Part shown: positions 1 through 6,660 of the stretch, piece by piece
Position numbering within the stretch: position 1 is the first letter of the stretch
Layout of the letters: every line of letters starts with the position of its first letter
Origin: Granulicella sp.
GTDB taxonomy: Bacteria; Acidobacteriota; Terriglobia; Terriglobales; Acidobacteriaceae
DNA: 15,548 nt
Direction of reading: 5' to 3'
NCBI GenBank assembly: GCA_003133205.1
Contig: PKWK01000328.1
Span: 24,902-40,449, forward strand
Translations under genes and position numbers: made by a program
The notes under the pieces: generated by a model
What the model saw: only the letters and a program-made list of their open reading frames with translations
Databases searched by the model: none
What the model was told of the DNA's origin: nothing

Positions 1-1
1 G

Positions 2-775
2 AGCCCTAAGAAAGTCGCCGAGCTGCAAGTCTTGCATAGGTACGACGCCTACCTCCGCTTCGAGACCCTGCGTGTCGTGCGGCCCTACATGATCCTTGGC
101 GCCGTCGCGTTGTTATTCGCCTTCCTCATTTGGCGCACCAGCTTCCCAGTGCTGAAGGATGATGCTGCCGGCGACAATTCTCACGCCGGCGCCCTGGGAA
201 GGCTGCTGAACAATCGCCATCTTCTGTTCAGTATCGGAGCGCAGTTCTTCTATGTGGGGGCTCAGGTGGGAACCTGGAGCTACTTTATTCAGTATGTCCA
301 GGACTACACCGGGGCCACGGAAAAAGTAGCCGGCTATTTTCTCACCGGGACACTTGTCATGTTTGGCATAGGCCGGTTTGCATCGGCGTATCTGATGAAG
401 TTTCTCGCGCCCGCAAGGTTGATGGGCAGCTATTGTCTGATCAATATCGTGCTTCTCGCCATCGCGGTGTTGCATCGGGGATGGGTTGGCGTGTGGATGA
501 TCTTTCTCACCAGTTTCTTCATGTCGCTGATGTATCCAACGATCTTCGCGCTTGGCCTGCAGGGGCTGGGTCTGGACAGCAAACTTGGCGGTTCTCTTCT
601 GGTGATGGCGATCGCCGGAGGTGCGGTCCTGACACCCTTCATGGGAGTCCTTGCGGACAAGACCTCGAGCGTTGCCTTAGCCTATGGCATCCCTCTTTTC
701 AGCTATGTGCTGATCGCGTGCTACTCCTACTTTGCCCAGCTAACGCCAAAGCCGCAGCAATCAGTGGATGGCTAA
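2..775 (+). CDS. FucP-like sugar:H+ symporter (MFS, FHS family), 5'-truncated by window edge
   Basis: The reading frame is open from base 2, so the gene starts upstream of the window; the TTG at 32 is internal. About 257 C-terminal residues are visible, against roughly 430 for the family. They form repeated hydrophobic spans typical of the second half of an MFS carrier, with phrases such as SIGAQFFYVGAQVGTWSYF and YPTIFALGLQGLGLDSKLGG that I recognise from L-fucose/glucose/galactose:H+ symporters. These are inner-membrane proteins importing a sugar with a proton. The N-terminal half, with the charged residues used for proton coupling and sugar binding in FucP, is not visible, so the substrate cannot be read. 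L-fucose is favoured because fucI and a fucose/galactose-dehydrogenase-like gene lie nearby. A LacI regulator follows after 37 bp on the same strand. Confidence 0.85.
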   Translation, partial: SPKKVAELQVLHRYDAYLRFETLRVVRPYMILGAVALLFAFLIWRTSFPVLKDDAAGDNSHAGALGRLLNNRHLLFSIGAQFFYVGAQVGTWSYFIQYVQDYTGATEKVAGYFLTGTLVMFGIGRFASAYLMKFLAPARLMGSYCLINIVLLAIAVLHRGWVGVWMIFLTSFFMSLMYPTIFALGLQGLGLDSKLGGSLLVMAIAGGAVLTPFMGVLADKTSSVALAYGIPLFSYVLIACYSYFAQLTPKPQQSVDG

Positions 776-812
776 CCCGGTAAGGTGTTGCGTCGAAGAT
801 AGTGGGGCATAG

Positions 813-1901
813 ATGGCTGTTCGAATGAAGGACATCGCGGAGGACCTCGGATTGTCCGTCGTCACGGTCTCCAAGGTATTTAACAATCATCTCGATATCG
901 GTGTGGCCACCCGTGCGCGGGTCCTGCGCCGTATGAAGGAATTGAACTATCAGCCAAGCCTTCACGCGCAGGGCCTGGCGTCTGGCCGGACAATGATGGT
1001 AGGCCTTATCGTTCCCGATCTTGTACATGCGTTCTTTTCAGAGGTGGCCCAAAGCCTCTCCGACGTGCTGCGCAAGAAGGGATACGGCCTACTCATCGCC
1101 TCATCGGATGAGGAGCCCGAGCTTGAGAGAAGCGAGATCGAACAGATGATCCGCCGCCGCGTCGATGTGCTGATGGTCGCGTCTTGCCAGGGCAATCCCG
1201 ACAGTCTTAGGAAAGTCATGGAGCAGAAAGTTCCGCTCATCCTCATCGACCGCAACTTCAAGGGCTTCGAGGCGAATTTTGTCGGCACCGACGACGTCCA
1301 TGTCGGAGAGATGGCCACCGAACACCTCATCGGCCTTGGAAGGCGAATAATCGGACACATCGGCGGCCAGACCGTAAGCACCTCAAACGATCGATTATCT
1401 GGCTACATGAAAGCGCTGGCGCACCATAAGATTACGCTCTCGGAGAAGTACATCGTCAGACGCACGCTCGGAGACAAGGCGGCCGATAACACGGGCAGGA
1501 AGGCGATGGAGAAACTGCTTCTGGTAAACCCGCGTCCGGATGCGGTCTTCTGCTACAACGATCCAGCCGCGATCGGCGCCATGAACGCGATTCTCGCTGC
1601 GGGGCTGCGTATCCCCGAGGACATCGCGATCATCGGCTGCGGCAACATACGCTATGCGGAGTCCTTTCGCGTGCCTCTGTCTTCCGTGGATATTCCTTGC
1701 AAGACTCTAGGCGAGTATGCCGGAGAGATCGCCCTCCAGATGACAAGCAACAAGAAACCTACGCGAACCAGGAGGATGCTTGTCTCGCCGAAGTTAGTGA
1801 TCCGCGAGTCGAGCCAGGTTTCGAAGTCGACTCATGCGGCAGGAACAATCCCTCGAAAGCGTCAATCGAAGGTGGCCGCGCAGCCCAAGGTAAACCGGTA
1901 G
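813..1901 (+). CDS. LacI-family transcriptional regulator
   Basis: A 362-residue DNA-binding repressor or activator. Residues 5-50 form the LacI helix-turn-helix (MKDIAEDLGLSVVTVSKVFN), followed by the hinge (HAQGLASGRT, about 51-60) and a periplasmic-binding-protein-like effector domain from about residue 62 (VGLIVPDL, then LIASSDEE, PLILIDRNF, FVGTDD, DAVFCYNDPAAIGAM, IIGCGN). The last 30 residues are a basic, low-complexity tail longer than usual. The ATG at 813 has a weak purine-rich stretch (GTGGGG) upstream; ATG 825 would remove four residues and lacks a ribosome site. It follows the symporter closely and probably shares its transcript, so a local sugar is the likely effector (inferred). 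A palindrome typical of LacI-family operators lies upstream of the convergent aldo/keto reductase. Confidence 0.95.
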   Translation: MAVRMKDIAEDLGLSVVTVSKVFNNHLDIGVATRARVLRRMKELNYQPSLHAQGLASGRTMMVGLIVPDLVHAFFSEVAQSLSDVLRKKGYGLLIASSDEEPELERSEIEQMIRRRVDVLMVASCQGNPDSLRKVMEQKVPLILIDRNFKGFEANFVGTDDVHVGEMATEHLIGLGRRIIGHIGGQTVSTSNDRLSGYMKALAHHKITLSEKYIVRRTLGDKAADNTGRKAMEKLLLVNPRPDAVFCYNDPAAIGAMNAILAAGLRIPEDIAIIGCGNIRYAESFRVPLSSVDIPCKTLGEYAGEIALQMTSNKKPTRTRRMLVSPKLVIRESSQVSKSTHAAGTIPRKRQSKVAAQPKVNR

Positions 1902-1973
1902 TTCAGGGGCCTTTCCATGTTTATGTACATCTCCTCAGCGGTTATACTTCGGTGCTTCATGCGGCTGTGCTCG

Positions 1974-2933
1974 TCAGCTTGCAAACTTCTGGTTCGCGGG
2001 CTGGTTTTCCGGCAGCCCAGAACTCCACGAGATATTGCGAACGGGCCCGGCAATTTCGAGTATCTGGCGCAGCAGTTCAGGCGGCGTCTCGTTATCAAGG
2101 GCGAAGAGCGCATCATCGACCTCTGCTACGCTGCGAAAGCCGACCAGCGTTGTCGCTACGAAGGGATGAGTAAAACAATAGTTCAGAGCCACCACCGCTG
2201 GCCGGACTTCGTTCGCACGGCATAGCTCTACAATTCGAGCGGCGGCGTCCTGCACGGCGCGCGGGGCAGGGTGCCACTCTGCGATGCGTCCGCCGGACAG
2301 CAGCCCCATATGCAGCGGAGAGGCGTTCACCAGTCCGACTCCGAGCCGCGTCGCAATGGGCGTAAGATGGCGGTCCATGTCATCCGCGAGAAGATTGCTA
2401 TGGCAGTAATTGAGGACGGTATCGACGGTCGCCGCCTCTAGGATGCGCGCCAGCAGATCGGGCCAATAGCCGGTAACTCCAATAAAGCGGACCTTCCCCT
2501 GTTCCTGTAGCCGCCGCATCGCCGGCAGGGTCTCGTGCAGGATCTGCTCCATCGGAGCGAATTCAACGTCATGCGCCTGCAGCAGGTCTACGAACTCTGT
2601 CTTCAGTCTTCGCAGCGAGGCCTCTAACTCACGTGTAATTGTACTGGCGGAGAAGTCGAAGTGGCTGACTCCGTAGCGACCGCACTTGGTAGCCAGCACC
2701 ACCTCATCGCGCCGTCCGGCAAGCGCGTCGCCGAGCCGTTCTTCCGCCAGGGTTACACCATAGTAGGGAGAGACATCGAAGAAATTGACCCCGCGTTCGA
2801 TGGCGTGCAGGGTGGTGAGACGTGCCTGAGCCGCCGTCATCTCGCCGAAGACCCCGCCCAGCGTCGCCGCGCCGAAACCGACGTTGGAAACCTCGATCCT
2901 TGTGATGCCCAGCGGACGATAGAGCACGAACAT
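1974..2933 (-). CDS. Aldo/keto reductase, L-galactose/L-fucose dehydrogenase type
   Basis: A 319-residue, probably cytoplasmic NAD(P)-dependent oxidoreductase with the AKR (beta/alpha)8 fold. The catalytic tetrad is complete: Asp53 and Tyr58 (FFDVSPYYG), Lys83 (ATKCGRYG) and His121 (LLQAHDVEF). GFGAATLGGVFG, ATKCGRYG, HDVEF and ASPLHMGLL are close to the pattern I remember for plant L-galactose 1-dehydrogenase and bacterial L-fucose dehydrogenase, which oxidise the C1 of the sugar to the lactone. L-galactose and L-fucose differ only at C6, so either could be the substrate. The FucP-like carrier and fucI in the window favour L-fucose (inference). The start codon directly abuts a GAGG, so the ribosome site is too close to be ideal, but homology begins at once (YRPLGITRIEVS). 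It converges with the LacI gene across 72 bp in which I see no clear terminator. Confidence 0.93.
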   Translation of the reverse strand: MFVLYRPLGITRIEVSNVGFGAATLGGVFGEMTAAQARLTTLHAIERGVNFFDVSPYYGVTLAEERLGDALAGRRDEVVLATKCGRYGVSHFDFSASTITRELEASLRRLKTEFVDLLQAHDVEFAPMEQILHETLPAMRRLQEQGKVRFIGVTGYWPDLLARILEAATVDTVLNYCHSNLLADDMDRHLTPIATRLGVGLVNASPLHMGLLSGGRIAEWHPAPRAVQDAAARIVELCRANEVRPAVVALNYCFTHPFVATTLVGFRSVAEVDDALFALDNETPPELLRQILEIAGPVRNISWSSGLPENQPANQKFAS

Positions 2934-2960
2934 CCTCGAGCAAGATTACTTGCGCTCTGC

Positions 2961-2972
2961 TTTAGCGCTTAC
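2961..2972. promoter_or_regulatory. Possible LacI-family operator upstream of the aldo/keto reductase
   Basis: The sequence TTTAGCGCTTAC is a near-perfect palindrome around a central CG (AGCGCT core, TTAGCGCTTA inner block). It resembles general LacI/GalR-family operators of the GTAAGCGCTTAC kind. It ends 28 bp before the start of the minus-strand reductase, where a repressor would block transcription. The LacI gene converging on the reductase is the obvious candidate binder. The site is short and could be chance. Confidence 0.4.
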
Positions 2973-3026
2973 GATACACGCAGCCGTTGACCGCGGGCAA
3001 ATGCGTGCTAGGGTATATGCGCCGGT

Positions 3027-3045
3027 GGAAAGCTAGGCCACCGTG
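3027..3045 (+). repeat. Short repeat resembling an IS21-type end motif
   Basis: The segment contains CTAGGCCACCGTG (3033-3045), which recurs exactly at 3303-3315. The two copies bracket the relaxase fragment in the same orientation. The motif resembles the multiple short repeats found at ends of IS21-family elements, but no complete element is present here. Confidence 0.5.
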
Positions 3046-3283
3046 CGTCGCGTGAGCGCCGTCCTGAAAGGCGTCGCCGGTGCGGAAAAGAAACGATGCT
3101 CGCCGTTGTCCGCGAGGGTGCCGAAGCGCAGGGCTACAGAGTTAGAGGATTTGCGCCGACATCTCGCGCGGCGCACAAGCTTGCTGAGGCCGGCATGGAT
3201 ACCTCGACTCTCCAGCGCGATCCAGAGTTGAAACAGGTTGTCGAACAGTTGGCAAGCGGCTATGTTAGAGCCGCAGTCGAAAG
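3043..3283 (+). pseudogene. MobF/TraA-type conjugative relaxase-helicase fragment, frameshifted
   Basis: Two frames together spell part of the helicase domain of a TrwC/TraA-like relaxase. The first frame gives VLKGVAGA (3061-3084); the second gives MLAVVREGAEAQGYRVRG and then FAPTSRAAHKLAEAGMDTST (from 3096). Adding one G near base 3085 restores a single frame through a Walker A motif, GVAGAGKET, so the break looks like a one-base deletion in the ATP-binding loop. Only about 75 residues of a protein normally near 1000 residues survive, and the relaxase domain and remaining helicase motifs are missing. After TLQ the match to the family is weaker. This is debris from a conjugative or mobilisable element and has no likely function. 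Confidence 0.75.
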
Positions 3284-3335
3284 TGTCAAGGGCGGAGCAA
3301 AACTAGGCCACCGTGGCGGAGCAAAGTAGGCCAGT
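3284..3335 (+). repeat. Tandem ~24-bp repeats, likely IS21-family terminal remnant
   Basis: Two units start with the same eleven bases, GGCGGAGCAAA, at 3291 and 3315, each followed by (C)TAGGCCA. The block begins TGTCAAG at 3284, right where similarity to the relaxase stops making sense. IS21-family elements start with TG and carry several roughly 20-bp repeats at each end, which this matches. No istA or istB lies beside it, so it appears to be an orphaned end. From 3336 to 3472 I see no gene or other clear feature. Confidence 0.55.
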
Positions 3336-3472
3336 TGATGTCGCTATCTCCAACCTGCTTTTATTCGGACTATCATCTGATTCACCGAGCGAGTGAAGCA
3401 GGAGTATAGAACCCTCGCAACGGTTGTCAAGAATCCCGCACCCAACCGCACCGCACAGCCTTGCCGCGCTTG

Positions 3473-4654
3473 CTACGGCCTTACTGCATCACAGTAAAAT
3501 CTCCCAATATACATCGAGCCCTGCGGCGTATAGGAGTGGAAGAACACATAGATCCGGTTCTCCTCGCCGGGCAGATTCCCATACCGAATCGCTGGCGAGA
3601 GGATGCCGCTGTTGTACCACGGCGCGTTATTCGCCGCGTCGTACTGCAGCAGCGTCACCTCGTTCGTCCAGTCAGACATCTTCACCGCCGGGGTCGCTGC
3701 GTCCAGCCACACCAGACTCCGCGGCCGTCCACCTCCAACCCCCGTCGGGTCCTTGGCGATCACCATCTCATACCGGTTGCGCGACTTGTTATACAGAAAG
3801 TCCTGGTTGTAATAGGCCGCCGGAAAATCCAGCTTCTGCCGGTTCGTCCAGTGGATGCCATCGGTGCTTTCGGCATACCCCAGCTTGTTTTCGGGTGGGT
3901 TCGTCCACCACCCCCCGGCCGTGTAATACATGATGTATTTGTGCAATTGCGGCATCCAGCGCACCGACTGCTCCAGAATCGCTCCCAGCTTCGTGCTGTA
4001 CTCCCACGGCTGCTCCGCCACCATCACCGGGTCGGCAACCGCCGTCGCGGTCCCGGTCTTCGGGTTGAAGTCCTTCATCAGCCCAACCACAAACGCCGTC
4101 TGCCCATCGTTGTGCGCCGCATAGTAGATGTTCACCTTGCCATCGGGACCAGCCTCTACCGACGGAGTCTCGGCCGCAATCCGGTCCCATCCGCCGGGGC
4201 TCGGGTTCGGCGAAACAGCAACGGCAATCCCCTTGCCATCCGCCTGCGCTCCCACCAGGTGCCACCCATTCGGGTCCGAAGGATACGTCGTTGTCGTCCC
4301 CAGCGAGGCTCCCGGTGGCAAATACGCCGCAAACGGCTCCAGCGCACGCTTCGGATTCGCCGCTGGCCCGGTCGCAAAGATCATCCACCACTGCTTCCCA
4401 ATCAGGACGATATCCGGGTCGCTCACCACCATCGTGTTCGTCACCCCATACAAACCCGTGTTCATCTTGCCCGATTCAAAGATCGGCGCCGCCGTCGCAT
4501 TGCCGCAGTTCTTGGCAAACCGGCCCCTCGCCAAATCCGTGGCAGGCGTCTTCGTCTGTCCATACCCCGCCGGCGCGGCAGCCGCCAAGCCCAGCCAGAC
4601 TAACCCACAGTACAACCCACCGCGTCCCACGACCCTGCTTCCACACCAAGCCAT
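3473..4654 (-). CDS. Secreted GH43-like five-bladed beta-propeller protein
   Basis: A 393-residue protein with an N-terminal signal peptide: Arg residues up to 11, a hydrophobic core about 14-29, and probable cleavage near residues 30-35. The body has motifs of the GH32/43/68/117-type propeller superfamily: MVVSDPDIVLIGKQWWMIFA with Asp79/Asp81 in the first blade, AETPSVEAGPDGKVNIYYAA (Glu162), ILEQSVRWMPQLHKYIMYYT, and the repeated 'sTDGIHW' strand type. This suggests a periplasmic or secreted glycan-active or glycan-binding protein. I cannot assign the family, substrate or full catalytic triad. The start is well supported by AGGAGGGG (4660-4667) five bases upstream. It is transcribed in the same direction as the upstream small ORF and esterase, but with a gap of more than 500 bp to the esterase, so it may have its own promoter. 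Confidence 0.8.
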   Translation of the reverse strand: MAWCGSRVVGRGGLYCGLVWLGLAAAAPAGYGQTKTPATDLARGRFAKNCGNATAAPIFESGKMNTGLYGVTNTMVVSDPDIVLIGKQWWMIFATGPAANPKRALEPFAAYLPPGASLGTTTTYPSDPNGWHLVGAQADGKGIAVAVSPNPSPGGWDRIAAETPSVEAGPDGKVNIYYAAHNDGQTAFVVGLMKDFNPKTGTATAVADPVMVAEQPWEYSTKLGAILEQSVRWMPQLHKYIMYYTAGGWWTNPPENKLGYAESTDGIHWTNRQKLDFPAAYYNQDFLYNKSRNRYEMVIAKDPTGVGGGRPRSLVWLDAATPAVKMSDWTNEVTLLQYDAANNAPWYNSGILSPAIRYGNLPGEENRIYVFFHSYTPQGSMYIGRFYCDAVRP

Positions 4655-4677
4655 CGCGTCCCCTCCTCATAAAACAA

Positions 4678-4690
4678 ACGATGCTATCGT
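4678..4690. promoter_or_regulatory. Small inverted repeat upstream of the propeller gene
   Basis: ACGAT-GCT-ATCGT is a perfect five-base inverted repeat with a three-base centre, 24 bp before the minus-strand start at 4654. Its place in the leader suggests an operator or a small hairpin, but it is short enough to be chance. Confidence 0.25.
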
Positions 4691-5013
4691 ACTATGTTTG
4701 GACAGCCTCTCGTGCTTCGCTCAGTCATACAGAACGCCATCTCAGCCAGCGGGATACCATCAACCACCTCATCTTGCTTGAGCGGAGTGGGCCGGACCCC
4801 GGCGGCGTGTAGGCGGCGGCCGAGGCCGATGAAGTCGACGTCCATGGTGTTCTTGGCCAGCTCGGCCTTCTTGTGGAAGCCGATCACGTCGATCGTATTG
4901 CCCACGCAGGCCAGCATGGTTTGGGGGAGCGTGGCCACTTGAACGTCGGCCGTCGAGATCTGGGTCTCTAGCCTAATACCGTGACAATCGGCAAAACCCG
5001 GGATTCGCGACAT
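4684..5013 (-). CDS. Hypothetical 109-residue ORF, possibly a gene remnant
   Basis: I do not recognise the product. The sequence has a protein-like composition rather than the arginine/serine-rich look of shadow frames, with segments such as MLACVGNTIDVIGFHKKAE and NTMDVDFIGLGRRLHAAG that could be alternating strands and helices. No signal peptide or membrane span is visible. There is no good Shine-Dalgarno sequence before the ATG at 5013 (AAAATAAAG only), and the N-terminus does not look like a natural domain start. It may therefore be an internal piece of a larger lost gene. It lies between two secreted-enzyme genes on the same strand, with its end overlapping the inverted repeat upstream of the propeller gene. 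The 160 bp between it and the esterase hold nothing I can identify. Confidence 0.3.
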   Translation of the reverse strand: MSRIPGFADCHGIRLETQISTADVQVATLPQTMLACVGNTIDVIGFHKKAELAKNTMDVDFIGLGRRLHAAGVRPTPLKQDEVVDGIPLAEMAFCMTERSTRGCPNIVR

Positions 5014-5173
5014 CTTTATTTTCCGAAGGTGACGCTGGCAAAAATCACAGCGCAGGCGATCCGGTGGGGCCGTAAACGAGGGCTGCCCCGAGTCGACGAC
5101 CGGGGGTAGGGGCAGGGTGGATCACAATCGAGCAGCGCTGATCTAGACGAGAATGTGATCACTGTAGATCTGT

Positions 5174-6160
5174 TCATTTCCCGGCTGGCAAGACACCAAC
5201 TGTGTGCAACCACGTCTCTGCAAGACCGGTCCAGTGAGTCACCGGATCAAGAGTCTCTCTTAGTCCGTAGCCATGACCACCGTGCGCGAAAATATGCAGC
5301 TCTGCGGGCACTCCCTGAACAGCCAGCGCGGCTGCGTAAGCCAACGCATTGCCCACATGGACAGGGTCGTCCTCGGCTTGAACGAGGAAGGTCGGCGGCG
5401 ATCCAGGGCCTGGCGTCAAGTTCGCCTTCAACTTGAAGTCATCCGACTCCAGCGTTAGGTAAGCAGGGTAGAGGAGCATGACGAAGGCTGGCTTGAAGAC
5501 TGTTGCCGTCTTCCCATCAACCTGCGGATAAACGAGATCTGAGGTACCGGCCAACGTAACCGCCAGATGGGCTCCTGCGGAGAAGCCAGCAACTCCGATG
5601 CGTGTTGAGTCCAGGTTCCATTGCGAAGCATGCGCATGGACGACGGCGAGCGCACGCTGGGCATCCTCGAGCGCCGCAGCCACCTTCGGATAGGGTCCGG
5701 AAGAAGGCACGCGGTACTTTACCAGAACACAAGCCATTCCGAGCCCGGTCGCCCATTCGCATATCTCTCTGCCTTCAAGATCGTAGGCCAGAACGGTGTA
5801 GCCTCCGCCTGGAAAGACGACCAGCACCGGATGGAGTCTCGTCACGCTGTCCGCCCCGAGGGGATTCTGCTTTGGTGGGAAATACGTTAGAAGCGGCACA
5901 CTGACCCCGGTGAGGCGGATGATCGCTCGTCCGCCGATACGTTCATCACGCGGCGTCGTGATGTCTCGCTCCAGGCCGGCCACGCCCTCTCCACCGGCGG
6001 GTGGAGTGCCCGGCCAAAGGGGCAATTCCACTGCATGCTCCGGCAGCGGCCTGGCTTCCTGCGCGAGAGCAGTACCTACCCCTCCGGGAAGGCCGGCATA
6101 AATCACCAGCAGGCTCAATGCACCCACGGTTGCGACAACGGAATGACGTTTACTGATCAA
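5174..6160 (-). CDS. Secreted alpha/beta-hydrolase esterase (BD-FAE/acetyl-xylan-esterase-like)
   Basis: A 328-residue protein with a signal peptide (hydrophobic 8-33, probable cleavage after TALAQ). The alpha/beta-hydrolase features are complete: an oxyanion loop FPGGGYTVLA (116-125), nucleophile elbow GFSAG with Ser194, an acid at Asp264/Asp265 in QAEDDPVHV, and His296 in GGHGYG. LPLWPGTPP near the mature N-terminus is typical of carbohydrate esterases often annotated as xylanase or acetyl-xylan esterase. It likely removes acetyl or aromatic acyl groups from hemicellulose outside the cytoplasm. The start is the TTG at 6160: an in-frame stop lies two codons upstream and GGGAG (6169-6173) is eight bases before it. 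The end of a decayed GH3 reading frame overlaps this start, so the esterase was probably once translationally coupled to a beta-glucosidase. Confidence 0.88.
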   Translation of the reverse strand: MISKRHSVVATVGALSLLVIYAGLPGGVGTALAQEARPLPEHAVELPLWPGTPPAGGEGVAGLERDITTPRDERIGGRAIIRLTGVSVPLLTYFPPKQNPLGADSVTRLHPVLVVFPGGGYTVLAYDLEGREICEWATGLGMACVLVKYRVPSSGPYPKVAAALEDAQRALAVVHAHASQWNLDSTRIGVAGFSAGAHLAVTLAGTSDLVYPQVDGKTATVFKPAFVMLLYPAYLTLESDDFKLKANLTPGPGSPPTFLVQAEDDPVHVGNALAYAAALAVQGVPAELHIFAHGGHGYGLRETLDPVTHWTGLAETWLHTVGVLPAGK

Positions 6161-6452
6161 GCTTCAAGCTCCCGGAGATAGGAAGATCAGTCGTGCTGCC
6201 GGCGGCGGGTGTGGTGGGTTGCCCATCGCCGACGGACTCCTGGTACTTTCCTTCGCACACTAGCACTTGAGTCGACAAGGCTAAGATCGCTCGGTTGGAG
6301 ATCGAAGAAGACCGTCGCGCTCGCGCAGACCGCAAGATGCACACCCCGTAACGCGCGGCTGGTTGCGCCTTCAAGCGCGGGCGGCACTAGGGTAAAGCTG
6401 AATAGGAATCTCGCCATCGCGCTTTCCGGTGTTGGTGATCCTCGCTGTGCGC
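6150..6452 (-). pseudogene. C-terminal Fn3-like domain remnant of a GH3 glycosidase
   Basis: Read across three frames, this stretch reconstructs the fibronectin-III-like C-terminal domain of GH3 enzymes. One frame gives RITNTGKRDGEIPIQLY (upstream end, about 6385-6440), a second gives SATVFFDLQPSDLSLVDSS (about 6260-6315), and a third gives CEGKYQESVGDGQPTT and ends SGSLKLDQ-stop at 6150. The pattern 'xTNTGxRxGxExxQLY ... FxLxxxxLSLVD ... GKYxxSVGDGQP' is characteristic of the family. At least two frameshifts separate the pieces, and the catalytic domains that should precede it are absent. The remnant's TAA overlaps the TTG start of the esterase by 11 bases. A GH3-esterase operon evidently lost most of its first gene. 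Confidence 0.72.
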
Positions 6453-6493
6453 CAAAAAGCTCTGCGTTAAGTAGTGAACAACATAACGGGTCA

Positions 6494-6514
6494 CTTAGCG
6501 CCGAAGGCGCTAAG
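6494..6514. repeat. Perfect 9-bp stem hairpin near the GH3-remnant junction
   Basis: CTTAGCGCC-GAA-GGCGCTAAG pairs perfectly over nine bases with a three-base loop. No T-run follows on the plus strand (CCTATTG), so it is not a standard terminator. It lies between the decayed GH3 tail and the AT-rich stretch before the isomerase genes, so it may be a repeat-type element or a scar at a recombination junction. Its outer arms (CTTAGCGC, GCGCTAAG) share the TTAGCGC core of the palindrome upstream of the reductase. Confidence 0.6.
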
Positions 6515-6540
6515 CCTATTGAGAGTTCTCATAGAAGTGC

Positions 6541-6660
6541 CTGTTTGGCAAATATCGATCAAAAAGAAACATAAAAGATTGCTTTATGACATAATACGGT
6601 ATAAAGTGATCTCGAAACATTCAATGTTTCAGATTGTTCAACTTATCCCAGATTTTATCC
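6541..6660. other. AT-rich island upstream of the isomerase genes
   Basis: By hand count 37 of these 120 bases are G or C (about 31%), far below the surrounding genes. I see no credible ORF in it. It begins about 90 bp beyond the last recognisable GH3 sequence and leads into the isomerase operon, so it could be the promoter region, foreign DNA, or both. The rest of the gap up to 6795 is an ordinary leader ending in a strong ribosome site. Confidence 0.7.
6579..6605 (+). promoter_or_regulatory. Candidate promoter for the isomerase genes
   Basis: TTGCTT (6579-6584) and TATAAA (6600-6605) resemble -35 and -10 boxes, but the 15-base spacing is short. CTTTAT (6582-6587) and ATAAAG (6601-6606) are also inverted repeats across the same span. 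If used, the leader of the first gene would be near 180 nt. Confidence 0.25.

Noticed and set aside
3284..3335. CRISPR-like repeat array
   Set aside because: Only two imperfect, directly adjacent units with no spacers and no cas genes; transposon-end repeats explain it better.
3461..4603. Long plus-strand open frame of 380 codons opposite the propeller gene
   Set aside because: Its translation is dominated by Arg, Pro and His with no recognisable domain; it mirrors the GC-rich codons of the well-supported minus-strand gene with signal peptide and ribosome site.
4684..5013. Possible PfkB-type sugar kinase fragment
   Set aside because: A few phrases (QVAT, DVIG, DFIGLG) recall the family, but their order does not match and the ATP-binding motif is absent.
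5016..5213. Small minus-strand frame of 65 codons beyond the esterase
   Set aside because: It overlaps the esterase end, has shadow-like Ser/Arg/Pro composition and no ribosome site or recognisable motif.
6494..6514. Rho-independent terminator
   Set aside because: The stem is perfect but no T-run follows it on the plus strand, and the A/T bases on the other side (TCA, CCC) do not give one on the minus strand.
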